NCBI RefSeq assembly: GCF_910589235.1
Contig: NC_060957.1
Span: forward strand, 14,698,367-14,762,366
DNA length: 64,000 nt
Reading direction: 5' to 3'
DNA from: Vespa crabro
Lineage: Eukaryota; Arthropoda; Insecta; Hymenoptera; Vespidae
Positions 57,249 to 64,000 of the stretch are shown here, piece after piece; positions within the stretch are counted from its first letter, which is position 1, and each line of letters starts with the position of its first letter. The translations under genes and the position numbers were made by a program. A model generated the notes under the pieces. The model did not search any database and was not told where the DNA came from. It saw nothing but the letters and a program-made list of their open reading frames with translations.

Positions 57249-60200
57249 GCGCGCGCACGACGCGCTTTGATAAGGAAGGAGAAAGCCAAAGGTAGTTCTC
57301 GCCGAAGCTTTGAAAGCTGATATCCGAGAGCGACGATCGATCGTCACTTTTTTCAAAGCTCGACACTTTGTTTTCACTGTAAACGCGCATAGCCGAAATA
57401 CGGCCGTTGGTCGCGTTTTATATCTATAAGTACTTGGAAAGTACATTCCACGTTGGGTAGGTAGTAAGGCTTACTTTTCTCTCTTCTACCGTTTCGTTCA
57501 ACGAGATCCGACCGGCTAGCATGCGCGCTAAATGCTCTTTTCCTTTTTTCATATTTCCGACAAAATTGCCGTTTGCCAATTACGATATGAATATTATACG
57601 ATAGGATGATCAAATATCTCGGCGTTAGTACGTACGAGAAGGCGCGTCGTCGAAGATGTACGTAAGATGGGCAAAGATTTCCAATCGCCAATGAGAAATG
57701 TGGAAATATGTATACACACTTTTGACAAACCACGGCGCGCCTTCTTCTCTCGTGACTTCTCTTCGAGGGAAGTTTGTCGATTCTAGCGCAAAAAAAGATA
57801 AGGAAAAAGAAGAAGGCAAGCCGCTCGACGACAAAAGGGCCCCTGTGCTCGCGCCCGGGATATCTTTCGGAAGGCAGCCAAAGCCGCATGTTTTTGACGA
57901 AAGCAAATAATTCCTTCGGCGAGACCCACGATCGAGCATGGACAGATGTATCTCTTCTTCTTTCCTTCCCCCTCTTTCTTTCTTTCTTTCTTTCTTCCAG
58001 TCGCCCGGTACTACATTTCATAAACTAATCTCTCAACGGCGACTCGTTGTTGGTTCTTATACCATATTCTTGCTCTCGCAAATGCTATTAATAACGAACG
58101 TTATTATAGAATTTAGCGAATTATGCAAATCGCATGCTGACGCTTAACAACGTCACGCGCACATATCGCGCATCCGAATGGATTCGAAAAATCGACAAAT
58201 TCGACAAGTTCATTGTTTTGACGAGTGCCGTCGTCGGCAAGGACATATCGTATTGCCGCCTTTAGCGAACGCGCTCCTTCCGCTTGGATACGCGGATCGT
58301 TCGATCGGAAGAATCGTACGCGAAAGAAATTCGATTAGTCGTTATAGGAATTGACGCGTTGCGACGAGAAAAACAAGAGACGCGGTACGTACGATTCTAC
58401 ATGTCATATGGTAATCACGATACAACTTGTACCGAATCGTTAAGTACGACCTCGAATCGAAGAGTACTTACGCTTGCATGCGCATCCGAGAGTATCTCAT
58501 CGTTCGCATAACTTTTTTAAATCACCGAGACCTGAAACTACGATGAAACTCTACGTAAGCGCTACCCACTACAACCACATTATATAAGATTATGGTTCCT
58601 AAGTACATAGAACGAAGCTCTCTCTTTTTCGCGCGCTATACAGATTGAGCGGAGAGAAAGAAAGAAAGAAAGAAAGAAAGAAAGGAAAAAAAAAAGAATC
58701 GCAAGACGACCTCGATCCCTTCTTACGCTAGAAACCGAGATACGTACTAGTGATTTTCGTCTCAATGAAAATATTCAAAGAAACGCGATATACGTCGCAA
58801 GGCCTACCGATAGGCAAAATAATGTTTCTAATGGACCGAAACGACGCGACGACGACGACGACGACTTGGAAGGTTTTGAAAACGTTGTCGCCTATGAAAA
58901 AAGAAAAAGGAAACGAAAAAGAAGAGAAAAAGTCATCGCGGATGGGCCGAACGTAGCGGCGAGTTCTCGATCGATCTTTTATTCTCCACGAGTCCGCATA
59001 CACAACCGGCCGCCGCCGGTCCCCCCACCCCACCCCACCACCGGTCGGCCCCCGTCCATCCCTGATCGCTATCGGGAAATAGCGGTGAGGCAATGTACAA
59101 AGGAATTCGAGCGTCTTTCGAGCCTCTCTTTCGAGAGCGAGAGCGACAAAGCCTTACGAAGCCTAGCACGGCCCTCCTAACTCTCAGAGATGGGGGTAAA
59201 TAGGAGGAGAGCGAGAAAAGGAGGAGGAGGGAGAACACGTCGGTTGGAAACGTGCAACTCGAGAGCCCACTCGAGAGCAGGCACCCTCTCGGCGAATGCC
59301 CAAGAGTATAAAGAGGTACGAGCAGCCCGTCGAGCGGCTTAACGCGAAACTGCCCTAATAGTCCATTGTCTGACATAACCGAGCTACGGCGAATCCTTGC
59401 ACGGGGCTAACTCGGCTAAAACTTGGAACCTTTACAATTCGTCATCCGACACCGAAGCTTTTCTACGATTCTGGAGAGATAGGAGGAAAGTAGCTCCGAT
59501 TATCGATATTTCTGTCGAGGAATAACGATAAACGAGCGGGTTACGTACGTCGCTCGCGTACTGCTTTTACGATATAACTCGCCTTTGTGACTCAATGACG
59601 GCAGAAATGAGTGTAGACGGTAGAAATGTATGACTCATCGTCCAGAAATACCGTTCGGCCCGAAAAAAGAAAGACATTATATCGAGAAACCGACGTACGT
59701 ATACGCGTACGTACGTCTCGCGCTATCTACCAACGATCGATAATCATCGCGCCTCTCTCCTTTTCTTTATTTACGGATCGAAGAAGCACAACCCTTTGAT
59801 AGTTTCGATACGTAAAGAATTCGCGCGACGACACCGATCGAATAAAAGCGACTCAGGCAAGCTCTCTGAAAAATGAAAAAAGAAAAAGGCCGTCTTTCGT
59901 TACGCGGCCCGTTACAAAACGGAACAAAGCGGTTCGTTCGCGTCGTGTCGAGCGAAGCCACGTCCTTTGCGCTCTCCTCCACCCCCGAAAGGGTCGGCGG
60001 ATAAAGGAAGACGGGGGGAGCGTAAGAGAGAAATAAAAGGAGCTTCGCAGGGCGCGAACGGAAGAAAAGAAGACGAAGAAGGAGAGGAGACGAGACGCCC
60101 TTTGCTCTCTGCGAAACGCTGTGCCGCGATTCATCCGTCCTTCGGATGCCTGCTGTGAAAGCGTGCGCGCTCTCGTTCATCCTCAGGGGGACGCGTAGCA

Positions 60201-60353
60201 ACAACGATCGACCTTAATTCTAATGCGTCGCGACGCTTGCACGCCTCCTTACACGAATCCATCCGAACTTTAAGCGACCATAATCGTTTAGCTTTGATCA
60301 CGCACGTAGTCGAACGTGGTCGAAAATATCTGTATATATACATATACATATAC

Positions 60354-60407
<54 letters not shown>

Positions 60408-61110
60408 CTTTTCTAAACGTTCCTAAATAAGAGCGAGACGATACATGGTCGGAGATGCATCTCGTTAATTGCCACACGCAACCCAGACATACGCTCTCGG
60501 AAATATCAATTCTCTCCTCTTACTATCTCCCTTCCTTTCTTTAACGCGCTCGATCATTTTTATTTGACCTCATCTAACGTTTCAATTCGGCCGCCTAACT
60601 GGTTCGCGGCGCTTACTTCATTTGCGAATGACTCACCAAAGAACTTTATCGTCGACAGAAAGAGAAGAGATCGTTAAACCTTTACGTTTCTTTCTTTGTT
60701 TTTTCTTTTGTTTTTTCCTACCCGCCCGCCCCTCCCCCTCTTTTCTCATTCCCTTTGCAGCGCCGAAAACGATTAAGCGCGAAGAAAAATAGGAGAGGGA
60801 GGAAGAGTTCAATTTTCTTGGCAAAAATTTCATGGATTACGAAGGCATAGTCCGTAAACCTCCGTAATACGCTAGCCCAACGCTCTAAAGTTATCCGTTG
60901 CTTCTGAAAGCAAATCTAATACGTGGATATCGGCTTTCCAATTAAGCACCAATTATAACGTTTTCAACGCAACACTTCCGAGGTAGCTTCGGTCATTACC
61001 GAGAACTCATCAGGGATTGATTAAAACGAGAATAATAAAGGTAAACTACCAGCGGAATATCAAAAAGTAAGAGCATATCTTCTTCTTACGAATTAATAAC
61101 CTAGACGAGA

Positions 61111-61160
<50 letters not shown>

Positions 61161-61240
61161 GTATATGTATATGTATAGGTATATGTATGTACACATATAT
61201 CATAGACATATAATATATATACATATATCGCTTTAACGGT
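61111..61240. repeat. Compound (CA)n(TA)n microsatellite
   Basis: An AC run, then an AT run, then imperfect TATG/TATA units. Confidence 0.9.
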
Positions 61241-63561
61241 CAACGAACATCGATCGATTCACGCTCGCTTAAAGAATAACATTGGCTCTTTCTCTCTTTC
61301 GGTGCGGAAAACGCGGAGATCGACCGCGTTTAAAATAGCGATGTCCACCCATTACTTCGTCGAAAAACTTGAAATACCTACGTGCGCATAAACATCGAGT
61401 TACAAGGCCGCGTGCATCCTTAAAGACTAGCTGGATTCTTAAAGTTCTATTTTCGTTGTGATTGACACAAATCGTTTCCTTTTGCCATTTCAATTCTTAA
61501 ATAGAAATATTTCATTTCGTTCGTTCGGTCGTTCGGTCGTTCGCTCGCTCGCTCGTTCGTTCGTTCGCAAACATGACAGAAAAGGATTGCGTTCAAGTGA
61601 CATTTTCAAATCTATTATACAATACTTATGGGGCTAATGAAATTTTCTCAAAATCCCTCTAGATAATTATCTTCTCCGCTTCGTCAAAGAAGCACATAAT
61701 TCAATCCTTCGCGGCACGCATAATGTATTGCAATAATATAGTTAGCACCTATTATATTTCATAGGTTTACGGGCAAAGACGAGAGCGCTTATTTGCAACT
61801 TACGTCATCTTTACCATGACATCATTGATCCACTGACTCTCTGTTCCGACAATAGAATATTCAAATTCTACCTGTGCTATTTGTAATCGTTGGTCAATCG
61901 TTAATAGTCATGATTCTCAACAATGACAATAGATCTATATCGAATAGTTGCAATCGCGTTCGCGCGCTTATCGTTAATATTCGAGGAGTCGAGGCTCCTC
62001 TCCTCTCGAATAATTTTCCCTAGCGAGTTCTCTCGATCATCGTTACAAAGACGTTGGCGTCATGGTTCGTTACTCTTTGTCCTTTCGTCGCGTACGTCTC
62101 CCGAGCGCTTACCGTTGTTTACCAAATATTACCCTCCCGCCCCGTCCTTTCAATAAATTCGCGTAAACTTTTGCACATTCGACAGTTCCAATTTTATCCA
62201 ATTGTTACCGTTGATAATAAAATGGCTAATCGTCTCTGGAGAGAGCAAATCCTCGATATAGCATTATAGCGGTCTGACTCATCGAAGAGGAGACAGCAAA
62301 CATTAACGTGTACACGTACGCTCTCGGAGCTTACGCAATATCACCTTTACCTTTTAGTGTATTCGCCCTAAGCCACATTCGCGCGGCAGAAACGTTTGCT
62401 CTCCACGTGCGCGGCGCTCGCTCTTTCGAGCCTGGCTCGGCAGCAACGGAATATTTTACCATTAACGAAAAAGAGTACTTTGGTACTCTTCCTACGTCTC
62501 TCATCATTTTCGCGCGTCCACTCTCAAATCGATTCCCTCTTTTCAATTTTCTTCTTTTTTCTTTCGCTATTTTTGTTTGTTGCGATCAAAGTACCAACCT
62601 CGGTCCGATTTAACTCGTACTTAGAACAACGTCGCATCGCGCCGCGCCTCGAGTGGGAAACTTATCTTTCTGCTTCCGCGTTAGACAAGATATTTGCCGT
62701 ATTGAGGAGGAAAAGAAAGGAAAAAGAAGCGAAAGGAAAGGAAAGAAGGGGAAAAAAAATGCCTGGAACGTCCGCCGGAAATGATTCTTCTTTTCTCTCG
62801 CGTAAGCGTCGCGATGACTCGCGGTCTTACTCGAGTCAGCAGCAAAGGTGTCGTCGATAGGGGAGAAAAAAAAGAAAAAAGTGTGACGTCTCGACGAAAC
62901 GAAGGATTCGACCGTATATGGTAGCGCGCGCTTTGCATTCGGCTCGGCATACGATTATGAAACGTGACGCGTCCGCGTAATATACTTTCTCCAAGTCAAA
63001 TATAATGGTATCATCGGTCTCAAGAAAAATTGCGTAACGAAGATTGAGAGTTTTCGGAGAAGGCATATCTGTGCGTTACGATATATTATAACTCCGGCTT
63101 ACGAGAGATAAATCCTCTCCTGAATTGCTGCGACGAGAAATAATAAAAAGATACTTTTGTCGTACTTTTTAACATGTACACTTTTAAATATACAACCTTT
63201 CTTTACTCTTCTCTCATGATACATCTATTTCTACATATTCATCGGAAATTCCGAGATAATTTTCATCGAGACATGGAACGTTCGACCGAGAAACGGGTCA
63301 AGCCCCGAGAAAACATGTTTCCTTTTCTCTCTCACGGACTCGAAGATGGAACGAATTGCGCTTTACAGAAATAAATTGTATTAACGCGAAACTTCTATAT
63401 TCTATATTTCGCGATTAAACAATTAGATCAGTTACCAGGACGTTCTCGTTTATTTAAAAGATTTCAGCGCAAATGAGAAATTATAATTTGCAATAAGAGC
63501 TCGAATCGTAGATTTTCAAAGAGTCGTATATTTTCGACGTACGTGGCTATTTTTTCGTTTC

Positions 63562-63564
<3 letters not shown>

Positions 63565-63596
<32 letters not shown>
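63565..63596. repeat. Poly-A run of 32
   Basis: An uninterrupted homopolymer on the plus strand. No transposon body was recognised on either side. Confidence 0.95.
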
Positions 63597-63599
<3 letters not shown>

Positions 63600-64000
63600 A
63601 CCAGGAATGAGAGATATCACCGTGAACGAAAAAACGTATGGCCAAAGAAAAAGAAAAAAAATATACGAATTGGAATCGGCTAACGAGTACGTATATAAAA
63701 TGTGTAAGAGGAATTATGCGATAAGTGAAATCTGCGAGAGCGTTTCGCGAAGGACGAAGAGAAGAGAGAACGGAACGAAACGGAAGAGGAAGAGAAATGT
63801 GCAAAGAGGAACGTGCAAAGAGGAACGTGTTCTCGATAACAATGATATTAACGGATAAACAAAGAAAATGTTGATCCATTAATTGAAATGTCCCGTATTT
63901 CGAGATATACGTACATATAATATACGAGACCATTTTGTAAGCGCTTATTTATAGAGCTCCGCGCTGTACCCGAAGAAGAAACTTTTTTGGGAAACGCGCG

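Larger units (their letters stand above)
52807..64000. other. Upstream region or first intron, no exon identified
   Basis: This holds simple repeats ((CT)n 53191-53259 and 55453-55486, (CATA)n 54371-54417, CA/TA 61111-61240, poly-A 63565-63596) and anonymous ORFs. A strong donor-like sequence on the minus strand (TTTAG|GTGAGAA at about 53036) has only stop-containing frames in the usable phase, so it could at most end an untranslated exon. The start codon of the long isoform is not visible. Confidence 0.6.

Noticed and set aside
1..64000. CRISPR arrays, bacterial operons, tRNA or rRNA genes, intact transposons
   Set aside because: None was seen. The sequence is an intron-rich animal gene, and the repeats are simple tandem repeats rather than spaced direct repeats.

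Overview
The window is animal nuclear DNA, almost certainly insect. It holds short coding blocks with GT-AG splice signals, large introns, many (GA)n/(CT)n, (AT)n and (GNNN)n simple repeats, and abundant CpG-containing words (tcga, cgat, tcgt, acga). The CpG richness and GA/CT load fit Hymenoptera (bee, ant or wasp), but this is only a guess.

I can support one gene. It is read on the minus strand from about 52.8 kb down to position 1, and it is incomplete at both ends. It encodes the basement-membrane heparan sulfate proteoglycan perlecan (Drosophila trol, vertebrate HSPG2). Exons were rebuilt by hand from frame, domain pattern and splice sites. The phases agree along the whole chain apart from one frame-disrupted exon.

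Layout in transcription order: (a) 63.9-52.9 kb, upstream sequence or first intron, no exon recognised. (b) 52.8-51.5 kb, acidic Ser/Thr-rich N-terminal segment with a furin-like RIKR site and an acidic Ser-Gly glycosaminoglycan site, then a SEA domain (perlecan domain I). (c) 51.0-49.4 kb, the first three LDL-receptor class A (LDLa) modules. (d) 49.4-24.05 kb, a 25 kb intron with a candidate alternative first exon at 42.1-42.2 kb that encodes a signal peptide and has a phase-1 donor. (e) 24.05-5.3 kb, a long array of LDLa modules, mostly one per phase 1-1 exon, broken by a 588-residue exon with a highly acidic, Asp-run-containing insert (17.3-15.5 kb) and by a 27-nt exon that may also act as an alternative 3' end (13.2-13.0 kb). 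(f) 5.2-4.9 kb, a degenerate and frameshifted LDLa exon. (g) 4.5-2.5 kb, a linker, a possible 15-nt microexon, an Ig domain and three more LDLa modules. (h) 2.4-0 kb, a second Ig domain followed by laminin IV and laminin-type EGF modules (domain III), running off the window before the rest of domains III-V.

In total I count 23 intact LDLa modules and 2 degenerate ones, compared with 4 in vertebrate perlecan. No plus-strand gene, RNA gene, CRISPR array or recognisable transposon could be supported. The most interesting points are the internal signal-peptide exon (an isoform without SEA and GAG site), the acidic exon, the decaying LDLa exon, the 15-nt microexon and the possible early-terminating isoform.
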